A DNA stretch of 64,000 nt. Origin: Pseudodesulfovibrio cashew (GTDB lineage: Bacteria > Desulfobacterota > Desulfovibrionia > Desulfovibrionales > Desulfovibrionaceae). Position 1 is the stretch's first letter; every line of letters starts with the position of its first letter. The translations under genes and the position numbers were made by a program. Shown here piece by piece: positions 20,491 to 28,825 of this stretch. The notes beneath the pieces were generated by a model that saw only the letters and a program-made list of their open reading frames with translations, was not told the origin of the DNA and did no database searches. The stretch lies in NCBI RefSeq assembly GCF_009762795.1, contig NZ_CP046400.1, forward strand, positions 2,519,501-2,583,500. The letters are read 5' to 3'.

Positions 20491-21116
20491 ACGCGGCCGA
20501 ACGCGGCATGGCGACCTACCTGGGCGAGGACCGGCTCCGGTTCCTCCAACAGGTGGTCGTGGGCATAGCTGGCGCGGGCGGCCTCGGGTCCAACTGCGCC
20601 ATGCATCTGGTGCGCAGCGGCTTCAAGCGGTTCCTGTTGGTGGATTTCGACGAGGTGGACGCGTCCAACCTCAACCGGCAGTGCTTTTGCCTGGATCAGG
20701 TGGGGCAGCCCAAGGTCGAGGCCCTGGCCAGGAACATGCGCGCCGTGAATCCGGATCTGGAACTGGAGTTGCGCAACGAGCGCCTGGCCGAGGATACCAT
20801 GCTCGCAACCTTTGCCCGCTGCGACGTCGTGGTGGAGGCCATGGACGCGCCGCGTTTCAAGAAGGCGCTGGTGGAGGCGTTCCTGCCCACGTCCCGGCTG
20901 GTGGTCACCGCCTCGGGTATCGGTGGGGCAGGGGACGCCGACGCCATCGTCACCCGGCGGGTGAGGGATAATCTGTACATGGTCGGTGACATGGAGACCG
21001 AATGTTCCGATGCAACCCCGCCCTTTGCCCCCAAGGTCACCGTGGCCGCCGCCAAGCAGGCGGACGTGGTGCTCGGCCATTTCCTGCGTGTGTTTGAACA
21101 AGAAGGAGGCAGATAG
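20487..21116 (+). CDS. thiF: ThiS adenylyltransferase ThiF, short form
   Basis: E1-like enzyme that adenylates the ThiS C-terminus. The 209-residue protein has the nucleotide-binding loop GAGGLGS (29-35), DEVDASNLNRQ and DVVVEAMDAPRFK. It is shorter than the E. coli enzyme (about 250 residues) and lacks the paired CxxC zinc sites of that form, so it belongs to the short ThiF subfamily found in anaerobes. The sulfur donor that acts on ThiS-AMP is not in the window. Confidence 0.9.
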   Translation: MNAAERGMATYLGEDRLRFLQQVVVGIAGAGGLGSNCAMHLVRSGFKRFLLVDFDEVDASNLNRQCFCLDQVGQPKVEALARNMRAVNPDLELELRNERLAEDTMLATFARCDVVVEAMDAPRFKKALVEAFLPTSRLVVTASGIGGAGDADAIVTRRVRDNLYMVGDMETECSDATPPFAPKVTVAAAKQADVVLGHFLRVFEQEGGR

Positions 21117-21779
21117 ATGCGCACCCGCGCCATTACCCGGCAGACCATACTGGACACGGACCTGTATTGTCTGACCGCCGAAAAATTCTCCCTGGGTCGC
21201 TCCAATCTGGAGGTGGTTCAGGCCATGCTGGACGCGGGCGTCAAGCTGGTCCAGTACAGGGAAAAGGAAAAGAAGACCGGCGTCATGTACGAGGAGTGCA
21301 TGGCCATCCGCCGGATGACTCGCGAGGCGGGAGCCGCGTTCATCATCAATGACTACATCGACCTGGCCCTCATGGTCGGGGCGGACGGCGTACACATCGG
21401 CCAGGAGGATTTCCCTGTCTCGGCAGTGCGCCGGATCGTGGGCGAGGACATGGCCATCGGGCTGTCCACCCATGCCCCCGAGGAGGCGCGAGCCGCAGTG
21501 GAGCAGGGGACGGACTATATTGGCGTGGGGCCGATCTACCGCACCTTTACCAAGGACGACGTGGTCGATCCCGTGGGACTGGAATATCTGGAATACGTCG
21601 TGGCCAACCTGGACATCCCGTTCGTGGCTATCGGCGGCATCAAGGAACACAATGTGGCCGATGTGGTCAAACGCGGCGCGCGCTGCGTTTCCCTGGTCAC
21701 GGAGATAGTCGGTGCCGAGGATATCGGCGGGACAATCAACGCCCTGCGCAAGGAAATGCAGGCCGCGAAGGAGAAATAA
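21117..21779 (+). CDS. thiE: Thiamine-phosphate synthase ThiE
   Basis: Couples the pyrimidine pyrophosphate with thiazole phosphate to give thiamine phosphate. The 220-residue barrel shows [46 protein letters not shown] and AIGGI. It starts directly after the thiF stop codon with GGAGG upstream, and its stop shares one base with the thiC start. Confidence 0.94.
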   Translation: MRTRAITRQTILDTDLYCLTAEKFSLGRSNLEVVQAMLDAGVKLVQYREKEKKTGVMYEECMAIRRMTREAGAAFIINDYIDLALMVGADGVHIGQEDFPVSAVRRIVGEDMAIGLSTHAPEEARAAVEQGTDYIGVGPIYRTFTKDDVVDPVGLEYLEYVVANLDIPFVAIGGIKEHNVADVVKRGARCVSLVTEIVGAEDIGGTINALRKEMQAAKEK

Positions 21780-23083
21780 TGGATTATACGACACAGATGG
21801 ACGCCGCCCGCAAGGGTATCGTCACCCCCCAGATTGAGGCCGTGGCCCGCAAGGAAAATATCCGTATCGAAGACCTCATGGCCCGCATGGCCAAGGGGAC
21901 GGTCATCATTCCCGCCAACAAGAACCACAAGAATCTCGACGCCGAGGCAGTGGGCGAGGGCATGCGCACCAAGCTCAACGTCAACCTCGGCATCTCCAAG
22001 GATTGCTGCGCCATCGAGCCGGAGCTCGAAAAGGTGCGCGGCGCCATTGAACTGGGTGCCGAAGCGATCATGGACCTCTCCTGCTACGGCAAGACCCAGG
22101 AGTTCCGCCGCCGCCTGGTGGAGATGTCTCCGGCAATGATCGGCACTGTGCCCATCTACGACGCCGTGGGGTTCTACGACAAGAACCTTCAGGATATCAC
22201 CGTGGATGAGTTCTTCGACGTGGTGAAGAAGCACGTGGAGGACGGCGTGGACTTCCTGACCATCCACGCGGGGCTGAACAAGCACACCGCCGAGAAGGTC
22301 AAGTCCGCCAAGCGGCTGACCAACATCGTCTCCCGCGGCGGCTCCCTGCTCTTCACCTGGATGGAGATCAACAACGCCGAGAATCCGTTCTACGAGCACT
22401 TCGATCGCCTGCTGGACATTTGCGAGGAATACGACGTGACCCTGAGCCTGGGCGACGGTTGCAGGCCTGGCTGCCTGAACGACGCCACCGACGCCTGCCA
22501 GGTGGAGGAGCTCATTACCCTGGGCGAGCTGACCAAGCGTGCCTGGGAACGCAATGTCCAGGTCATGATCGAAGGCCCCGGCCACATGGCCATGAACGAG
22601 ATCGCGGGCAACATGATGATGGAGAAACGGCTCTGCCACGGCGCGCCGTTCTACGTCCTCGGCCCCATCGTCACGGACGTGGCTCCCGGATACGACCACA
22701 TCACCTCCGCCATCGGCGGAGCCATCGCGGCCATGTCCGGTGCGGATTTTCTCTGCTACGTCACCCCGGCCGAGCACCTTCGTCTGCCCACCCTTGAGGA
22801 CATGAAGGACGGTATCATCGCCACCCGCATCGCGGCCCACGCCGCCGATATCGCCAAGGGATACCCCGGCGCTGCCGACTGGGACAACGAGATGTCCAAG
22901 GCCCGTGCCGCCCTGGATTGGGAGGCCATGTTCAAGCTGGCCATGGACCCGGTCAAGCCCCGCGAGTACCGCGAGTCCTCCAAGCCCGAGCACGAGGATT
23001 CCTGCTCCATGTGCGGCAAGATGTGCGCCGTGCGCAACATGAACCGCGTGCTCGAAGGCAAGGACATCCAACTGGACGACTAG
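21779..23083 (+). CDS. thiC: Phosphomethylpyrimidine synthase ThiC
   Basis: Radical SAM enzyme that rearranges aminoimidazole ribotide into the thiamine pyrimidine. The 434-residue protein is the shorter ThiC form, without the N-terminal extension of the E. coli protein. The noncanonical Fe-S cysteines near the C-terminus read CSMCGKMC, that is Cx2Cx3C, one residue tighter than the E. coli Cx2Cx4C spacing. [11 protein letters not shown] and [14 protein letters not shown] are the conserved active-site stretches. It is the last gene of the thi operon, followed by a strong terminator. Confidence 0.96.
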   Translation: MDYTTQMDAARKGIVTPQIEAVARKENIRIEDLMARMAKGTVIIPANKNHKNLDAEAVGEGMRTKLNVNLGISKDCCAIEPELEKVRGAIELGAEAIMDLSCYGKTQEFRRRLVEMSPAMIGTVPIYDAVGFYDKNLQDITVDEFFDVVKKHVEDGVDFLTIHAGLNKHTAEKVKSAKRLTNIVSRGGSLLFTWMEINNAENPFYEHFDRLLDICEEYDVTLSLGDGCRPGCLNDATDACQVEELITLGELTKRAWERNVQVMIEGPGHMAMNEIAGNMMMEKRLCHGAPFYVLGPIVTDVAPGYDHITSAIGGAIAAMSGADFLCYVTPAEHLRLPTLEDMKDGIIATRIAAHAADIAKGYPGAADWDNEMSKARAALDWEAMFKLAMDPVKPREYRESSKPEHEDSCSMCGKMCAVRNMNRVLEGKDIQLDD

Positions 23084-23106
23084 CCTCTGCGTAATGACAA
23101 AACAAA

Positions 23107-23139
23107 GCCCCGGCGGACAGTGTCCGCCGGGGCTTTTTT
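23107..23139. terminator. Terminator after thiC, probably bidirectional
   Basis: An 11- to 13-base perfect GC-rich stem, GCCCCGGCGGA (from 23107) with TCCGCCGGGGC (to 23133), followed by six T. The opposite strand has TTTGTTTT after the stem, so it may also serve the convergent methyltransferase gene. Confidence 0.9.
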
Positions 23140-23188
23140 GGCTTTAGGACCCACGTTGGCCGGGAGAAGGGGAAGAGGTCTATGACTT

Positions 23189-24262
23189 CTATCGCTTGCG
23201 TCCGCAGACCATGTAGATGGAATCGCTGACGCCCTTGGTTTCCAGGAAGCGAGGATCGTCCTGATCGCGCCAGTCGTTGCGGCGGGAAAAGGTTCGGGCG
23301 TCTCCGTCCAGCCCGGCTCGGCGCAGGTATTCTAGGATCAGGCCCATGCGTTCGAACTCGTGCAGTTCCGTCCAGCCCTGGATGACGCGGTCCTTGTCGT
23401 AGGCGTTGCCGAATCCGGCAAGCACCATTCCGCCCGGTGCCAGGTGTGCGGCTATGCTGCGCAGTACCCCCACCGGATCGGCGAGGTATTCGAAAACCTG
23501 GGTAAAGATGACTGCGTCGTAGCGTCCGGCCATGTGCGGAGACGTGGCTGCGTCCATGGCGAGCACGCGCATGTCAGGGGTGAGGACGCGATCCTGGAGG
23601 GCCTGGAGGTTGCGTTCAGCGGCGTTGTCCATGCAGGGCGCATTCGGGGCAATATTCTCGTTCCGAATTTGGAAGAACGCATCGTGAAAGAAGTCGGTGG
23701 GTTCGCCATTGTGGCGGGTCTGCATGCCCGGCCCCCAGTCGCAGGTGGCTTCGCGCCAGTGGGTCAGTGAGCCGTACGTGCCGGCGTCGCGCGGCTGAAG
23801 ATATTGGATTGCGGCTTCGATGGTCACCGGGATAGTGGCCAACGGGTGGTTGCAGTCGGCGGTGAAGCTCTTGTCCGTGAGCCCTGTCAGGCGGAAGGGT
23901 GTCAACGTGTCCGGATAGACGTCCAGCAGTCCGTCTATGTGTCCCTGCGGGTAGAAGCGGCCCAGCCTCGGCAGGATCGGTTGGCCAAAACGGGTTTTCT
24001 TGCGCAGCCGGTCCAGGGGCAGGATACGCACCAGGGATTCCTTGAAACGGGGGATGCACATCCTCGGTTCGTAGGTGAAGGCTACGGACTCGCCCTCGCC
24101 CTTGCCCTCCAGCGCCTCGCGCATGCCGCGTGGAAAGATGTCGTTGACCGGGTTCACCTTCCGGCCCAGGAACCACTCCTCGTGGCGGATGCCATCCATC
24201 TCCCAGGATACGGTGAATTCCAGTGCTCCCGTGACGTTGTCGTTGAAAAGCGTTCTGTTCAT
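23189..24262 (-). CDS. Two-domain protein: SlyD/FKBP-like N-terminus with SAM-methyltransferase-like C-terminus
   Basis: A 357-residue protein. Residues about 8-150 follow the SlyD-type FKBP pattern: TGALEFTVSWEMDG, then FPRGMREALEGKGEGESVAF, then FTADCNHPLATIPVTIEA (SlyD has the matching LISGLETALEGHEVGD and VDGNHMLAG). Residues about 205-315 look like a class I methyltransferase: RVLAMDAATSPHM in place of motif I, GRYDAVIFTQVFEYLADPVGVLRSI and LAPGGMVLAGFG. The glycine-rich SAM loop is degenerate, so activity is uncertain. It may couple prolyl isomerisation or chaperone binding to methylation. It converges on thiC. Confidence 0.72.
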   Translation of the reverse strand: MNRTLFNDNVTGALEFTVSWEMDGIRHEEWFLGRKVNPVNDIFPRGMREALEGKGEGESVAFTYEPRMCIPRFKESLVRILPLDRLRKKTRFGQPILPRLGRFYPQGHIDGLLDVYPDTLTPFRLTGLTDKSFTADCNHPLATIPVTIEAAIQYLQPRDAGTYGSLTHWREATCDWGPGMQTRHNGEPTDFFHDAFFQIRNENIAPNAPCMDNAAERNLQALQDRVLTPDMRVLAMDAATSPHMAGRYDAVIFTQVFEYLADPVGVLRSIAAHLAPGGMVLAGFGNAYDKDRVIQGWTELHEFERMGLILEYLRRAGLDGDARTFSRRNDWRDQDDPRFLETKGVSDSIYMVCGRKR

Positions 24263-24310
24263 GTAAGGGCGGGCCGACGTTTGTTCATTCTGTGAAGGGA
24301 GGCGTGGCGT

Positions 24311-25054
24311 CTAGTAGCTGTCGAAGTCAGGATATTGAAAGTCCCACTTGTCGTAAATGGGTTTGAGCTTTCCTTGTCGGTGCAACCGAACTATTCCTTC
24401 CTCATACATTCTTTTGATGTGCTTTCCCCGTTCCGTAACGTTGAAGAGGGGGAAATAGGCGCGCCTGCCCGCTTTTTGGACATCAAAGTCCTGTCTGCGA
24501 AAGGGAATGGTGTTTCTGCGCATGGACTGCCTAATCAGGTTGAGGTCGTCCACATAGAAATCGGAACGGTCCAGGATGATCATGGACAGGGCCTGTTCAC
24601 CCGTGAGCACGTCCTTTATCCTGACCGGCACGTTGAAGTTGGCCTGGGAATAGAAAGTCGGCTGGCTCAGGATTTCCATCCCCCGCAAGGTCTCCTCGCC
24701 GCGCCATGGGCCGATGCGGCTTTTCTTGAAAAAGACATAGTAGTCGTTTTCATACATGGGATACCGGGCCAGGACCAGGGGCGGAGTCGCCTTGTCGTCG
24801 CAGGTCATCATGTCGGCCAGACTAAGCAGGACGAGCTCTTCGGAGCGGTTGGATTTGGAATAGGTGTGCCTGACGGGGATTCCGTAGAGGCTGAAAACCG
24901 CTCGCAGTACTTCATGGTACAACCCGGTGCCGTCCTTGTTGGTAAAGGAGTCCCAGGATGGGCTGGCGGAAATGACTTCGTCTATTTCCGACGCCGGGCA
25001 CGGCGATGCGATAAGGGTCATCACCATGAATATGCCGAGAGCGATTTTCTTCAT
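24311..25054 (-). CDS. Orphan periplasmic binding protein, amino-acid type (SBP_bac_3-like)
   Basis: A 247-residue secreted protein with a signal peptide (1-22, ending PCPAS). The mature part is arranged like family 3 solute-binding proteins: GLYHEVLRAVFSLYGIPV near the start, SLADMMTCDD and RYPMYENDYYVFFKK in the middle, and GIVRLHRQGKLKPIYDKW at the end. No transporter gene is next to it. Such orphans often serve as ligand sensors, but the ligand and the role are unknown. The ATG at 25054 has AAAAGGA some 16 bases upstream, which is far for a ribosome-binding site. Confidence 0.72.
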   Translation of the reverse strand: MKKIALGIFMVMTLIASPCPASEIDEVISASPSWDSFTNKDGTGLYHEVLRAVFSLYGIPVRHTYSKSNRSEELVLLSLADMMTCDDKATPPLVLARYPMYENDYYVFFKKSRIGPWRGEETLRGMEILSQPTFYSQANFNVPVRIKDVLTGEQALSMIILDRSDFYVDDLNLIRQSMRRNTIPFRRQDFDVQKAGRRAYFPLFNVTERGKHIKRMYEEGIVRLHRQGKLKPIYDKWDFQYPDFDSY

Positions 25055-25224
25055 CGTTTGCGTTATTTTTCCTTTTGAGAAAATTTGTCGTTTAAGATGC
25101 CTTTCGATATGAATTGCGTCAATATCTGTTTTTAGAATTTAAAAAGCGGTAAAGCCGCAACAAATATTATATCTGAATAACGATTCATGCGTTCTGCTCT
25201 AGGTTGTTCGCATGGTTTTCAAGA

Positions 25225-25259
25225 CGGCAAGGGGCTCGGGCGGTCGCAACCCCTTGCTG
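25225..25259. other. Perfect 8-base inverted repeat downstream of the peptidase gene
   Basis: GCAAGGGG (25227-25234) pairs with CCCCTTGC (25250-25257), with flanking bases extending the stem. It lies 13 bases after the C69 peptidase stop (minus strand) but is not followed by a T run, so it is at best a weak terminator. The rest of 25055-25271 is AT-rich upstream sequence of the binding-protein gene. Confidence 0.4.
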
Positions 25260-25271
25260 CCAGGCTGTGCG

Positions 25272-27011
25272 TTACTTCATGTCGTACGTTGTAGGGCCAT
25301 TGCCATATCCTGTCCGGTTCAGCCATTGCGCAGGATAGCCCACGGCCCTGGCTTCGGTCCCGGGCAGGTTGATGTAGCCGTCGGAGTATTTGGCGAGCAG
25401 ATCGAAGGTGAGATCCCGCCAGGTGTTGAGGACATCACCGGCCTGGTTGAAGCTGAACTCGGTGATGCGCTGCCTGGCTTCGGCTTCGGACAGTCCGGCC
25501 ACCGCGCGGTCCATGGCCAGCACTCCTGCCAAGCCCTTGCGTTCCAGTTCGCGCTGGGCGGGCTTGATGTCCACTTCGGTCATCCGCTTGAAGTTGAGCC
25601 GCGCCCAGTTGCCGAGCAGGTCGAAGTGCCACCAGGCGGACTTGAAGCTGAAGTGCTGCGGGCTGCCGGTCTGATAGGGCTTGGGCAACTGGAGCATCTT
25701 TGAGAAGAAGGGCGTGAACACCGTGGTGTAGGAGACGTCCGGGCCGAACCAGAGGAGTCCCTTGGTGGCCTCCGGGGCCTTTGGCCGGGTCTGGCAGACG
25801 AAGGTATAGCCCTGGTAGAAGACCGAGATGGCCCGTTCCCATGCGCCGTAGAATTTTTTTTCCTTATCCACGTTGTTCTGGTTGCCGTCATAGGGGCCGA
25901 CAAAACGGTGCGGATCGCCGTAAGGACCGGCCGCCGTGCCCTTGGTCAGGTCGAACTCGGTCCCTTCGTAGTGGTCGCGGTAGAGGGCAAAGACGTCCAG
26001 GGGGGAGAGATTGCCCCGAGGTGCAATGGAGAAGGGGTAGTCGCGGGTATAGGTGTCCTTGACCCAGGGGGAGAGGCCCAGATCAGGGTTGACCCGGTCC
26101 AGACAGCGCCAGACGCGCCGGAGCGAATAATAGGGATGGTTGTATTCGCCGGGACTGACCGCGCGCAGCCAGTCGATGGTTCCCTGCTTGGCCTCATCCC
26201 ACCAGCCGACCTTCTTCAGGCCGGGCACCAGGTGCCTGGAGTAAAGGAAATGGTCCGGGTCGTCCTTGATGACGTCACGGATGCGGAAGGTGTTGGCTGC
26301 CACGAAATAATCGCCGTCGGGTACGCGCTTGGCCACCCAGGCCGAGTGGTGCCGGGTGTCGGGCAGGGCGCACATCTCGAAGACCCACGCTTCATTCTCA
26401 TCGCCCACCAGCAGGGTCTCGCCGGTGGAGAAGTAGCCGTATTCGTCGATGAGCGCACCCATGAGTTTGACCGCCTCGCGGGCGGTGGCGCAGTTTTCAA
26501 GGGCGATGCGGGAGAGTCCCGAGCTGTAGAAGATCCGTTGCGGTATGCCACGGCCAGCCTTGGGGTTGGGATCGGGTTCGTAGTTCGCTCCGTTGGTGCA
26601 CTCGCCCATCATCAGGTTCTTCTCATTCATGATTCCGTAGTTGCCGTCGAAATAGGCGAAGGAGGTCTCCTGCCTGCGGCCCAACAGCTTCCAGATGGCT
26701 TCATAGGAGAGTTGCGCCAGAGGCTTTGTCGGCTCGCCGGGCGTGTTGTAGGCCGGGCCCCGGTCGTCGGTGACGATGCGGGGGTAGGCCATGGCGTCCG
26801 AATAGATATTTCGCATGCCCTCCTGCTTTTTTGCAGGGACAAAGACCAGGCGCTGGTCTCCCAATTCGTCGTCGTCCGAGTGGGCGACCATCATGGAGCC
26901 GTCCTTGCTGGCACCGGGCGTGACGATCATCGTCGTGCAGGCGAGGGCGGCGGAAACGAGGAAAAACGCGCCCAGGATGAGGGCGGCAAGCAGTGTGGAG
27001 AGTTGTCTCAT
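25272..27011 (-). CDS. Secreted C69-family peptidase (dipeptidase)
   Basis: A 579-residue Ntn-hydrolase of peptidase family C69. The signal peptide (1-24) ends right before C25, which would become the N-terminal nucleophile (ALACTTMIVTPGASKDG). HSDDDELGDQR is the family motif that follows. The long C-terminal part, with RVNPDLGLSPW and KGLLWFGPDVSYTTVF, matches the same family. The start at 27011 has AAGGAGCC upstream; the longer frame to 27062 adds residues before the signal peptide and is rejected. It probably cleaves small peptides in the periplasm. Divergent from mnmA. Confidence 0.88.
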   Translation of the reverse strand: MRQLSTLLAALILGAFFLVSAALACTTMIVTPGASKDGSMMVAHSDDDELGDQRLVFVPAKKQEGMRNIYSDAMAYPRIVTDDRGPAYNTPGEPTKPLAQLSYEAIWKLLGRRQETSFAYFDGNYGIMNEKNLMMGECTNGANYEPDPNPKAGRGIPQRIFYSSGLSRIALENCATAREAVKLMGALIDEYGYFSTGETLLVGDENEAWVFEMCALPDTRHHSAWVAKRVPDGDYFVAANTFRIRDVIKDDPDHFLYSRHLVPGLKKVGWWDEAKQGTIDWLRAVSPGEYNHPYYSLRRVWRCLDRVNPDLGLSPWVKDTYTRDYPFSIAPRGNLSPLDVFALYRDHYEGTEFDLTKGTAAGPYGDPHRFVGPYDGNQNNVDKEKKFYGAWERAISVFYQGYTFVCQTRPKAPEATKGLLWFGPDVSYTTVFTPFFSKMLQLPKPYQTGSPQHFSFKSAWWHFDLLGNWARLNFKRMTEVDIKPAQRELERKGLAGVLAMDRAVAGLSEAEARQRITEFSFNQAGDVLNTWRDLTFDLLAKYSDGYINLPGTEARAVGYPAQWLNRTGYGNGPTTYDMK

Positions 27012-27147
27012 GGTTGGCTCCTTTGGCCTGGCAATGGAAAGAACGTGAGCTACGTAACACATTCCTCTCTAGAAGTGGTTTATAAATTCCTTGCCATCCG
27101 CAGTTCCTTGCTTAGGATGGCCCCATGACTTGGACGGAGCGTATTTC

Positions 27148-28191
27148 ATGGTGGTAGCGGTGGCCGTCAGCGGCGGCATGGATTCCCTGCTTTCTCTGGT
27201 CCTGATGAAGGAGATGGGGCACGACGTCATGGCCGTGCACGGCCACTTTTTGCCACCCGGACCCGGCTGGGCAAGGGTGGCGGAGGGGCTGGGCCAGGCC
27301 TGCGAGGCTCTGGATGTCCCCTTTCATGCCCTTGACCTGCACCGGGAATTCGACAGTCGGGTGATCGCGCCTTTCGTGGAGGAATACCGGGTGGGGCGCA
27401 CTCCCAATCCGTGCGCCCTGTGCAACCCGCGCATGAAGTTCGGCGCACTCTTCGACGCAGCCCGCGAGTTGGGTGCGGACCGGATCGCCACCGGACACTA
27501 CGTGCGCATGGAGGAGCGCGAGGGGCTGGGCCGGATGCTTGTGCGCGGCGCGGACCGCTCCAAGGACCAAAGCTATTTTCTTTCTCTGGTGCCGATTGAG
27601 GCCCTGCGCAAGGCCTTCTTCCCTCTGGCCGAGACCTACAAGAAGGACGTTCTCCCGCTACTGGGAAAATATGGCCTGAAGCCGCCCCTGCCCGGGGAGA
27701 GCCAGGAGATATGCTTTGTGCCGGGTGACGACTACCAGGCGTTTCTGCTTACGCGCGGAGTCATGCCGGGCGGTGGCGATGCCGTGCTCTCGGATGGCAC
27801 CGTGGTGGGTAAGCATCACGGATTGTGGCGGCATACCCAGGGACAGCGGCGCGGTCTGGGCATCGCCTGGCGGGAGCCGCTCTACGTCCTGGACAAGGAC
27901 GTGCCCGCCAATCGGCTGGTCGTGGGAACCCGGGATGAACTGCCGGTTCGGGGTTGCGTGGCCGGGCAGATCAACCTGATGGTCGATCCCGCCCTGTGGC
28001 CGGAAGAGGTCATGGTTCAGACGCGCTACCGCCAGCAGGCCAAGCCGGGCAGGGCGCGGGTGGAAGACGGCAGACTCGTGCTCGATTTCATCGAGTCTCA
28101 CGTCCGCCCCACGCCGGGGCAGGTGGCGGCTGTTTATACCGCAGACGGGGCCGTGCTCGCCGGGGGCATCATCGAGTCTTCCCTCAGTTGA
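27148..28191 (+). CDS. mnmA: tRNA-specific 2-thiouridylase MnmA
   Basis: Adds sulfur to U34 of Lys, Glu and Gln tRNAs. The 347-residue protein has the PP-loop SGGMDS (8-13), the GHYVRME and DQSYFLSLV stretches, GESQEICFV with Cys189 and the C-terminal HTQGQRRGLGIAW. The first catalytic segment reads NPCALCN (Cys89, Cys92), whereas E. coli has Asp at the Cys89 position; this gives a CxxC + C set (see findings). ATG at 27148 follows ACGGAG; the longer frame to 27091 was rejected. Its 3' end overlaps the convergent lipoprotein gene by 8 bases. Confidence 0.9.
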   Translation: MVVAVAVSGGMDSLLSLVLMKEMGHDVMAVHGHFLPPGPGWARVAEGLGQACEALDVPFHALDLHREFDSRVIAPFVEEYRVGRTPNPCALCNPRMKFGALFDAARELGADRIATGHYVRMEEREGLGRMLVRGADRSKDQSYFLSLVPIEALRKAFFPLAETYKKDVLPLLGKYGLKPPLPGESQEICFVPGDDYQAFLLTRGVMPGGGDAVLSDGTVVGKHHGLWRHTQGQRRGLGIAWREPLYVLDKDVPANRLVVGTRDELPVRGCVAGQINLMVDPALWPEEVMVQTRYRQQAKPGRARVEDGRLVLDFIESHVRPTPGQVAAVYTADGAVLAGGIIESSLS

Positions 28192-28690
28192 AGAGGAAAT
28201 CGCGCCTTCGATTCCAGTATTCGTCCTGATCGCGCATGAAGCCTTCGGCCCGGGCATTGACCATGGCCCGCTTCACGTCGTCGGGCGTCATCTCCGGTTT
28301 TTTCCTGCAGTATCCGGCCCACCAGCGCACTTCGTCCTGAACCCGGAATTTAGGGTCCTGGTATTTGTCGAGCAAAGCCAGCCCGGCATCGCGCTGTCCC
28401 AGATAGACGCGGGTCAGGCCGAGGTAGAAGGTGGCGTCCGGGTCGATGGGCGAGGCCTTCAGCGCCGTGGTAAACGTTGCGTTGGCCTCCTCGAATTTCC
28501 GGGCCAGGAACAGGTTCAATCCTTTTCTGTTGTCGGCGTAGACCCTGCTGCCTGGATAAAGGTAGTCATTGCGGCTGGAAACGAGGATGCCACCGCTGCC
28601 GGTGCCCACCCCGGCGCCAACGCCCACGGTGGTGCAGCCGGTACTCAGGCCGGAGAAAATCAGGAGCAAAATAGGAATCAGGTATCGCAT
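28184..28690 (-). CDS. TPR-containing lipoprotein, function unknown
   Basis: A 168-residue protein with a lipoprotein signal peptide; the lipid-modified residue would be C19 in the slightly atypical lipobox LSTGC. A Gly/Val-rich stretch follows, then helical repeats resembling one or two TPR units (RKGLNLFLARKFEEANATF, DATFYLGLTRVYLGQRDAGL). The C-terminal end is charged. The open frame continues upstream to 29650, but that part is antisense to mtaB; the ATG at 28690 is right at the signal peptide. I cannot name a function. Confidence 0.75.
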   Translation of the reverse strand: MRYLIPILLLIFSGLSTGCTTVGVGAGVGTGSGGILVSSRNDYLYPGSRVYADNRKGLNLFLARKFEEANATFTTALKASPIDPDATFYLGLTRVYLGQRDAGLALLDKYQDPKFRVQDEVRWWAGYCRKKPEMTPDDVKRAMVNARAEGFMRDQDEYWNRRRDFLFN

Positions 28691-28825
28691 GTGTTGACCC
28701 TTGTTCACGTTTGCATTAGGCCGCTGAGGCGGCCGCCGGGTAGAAAGCGTCTGAACGGTTTTGTCAGCAACGGTATTTTGCCGTATATTGCCGCATCGCA
28801 TAGCCTGAAGTGAACCCGAGGATAC

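Noticed and set aside
25908-27128. 406-codon plus-strand frame across the C69 peptidase
   Set aside because: Antisense to the peptidase. Composition is that of a shadow frame.
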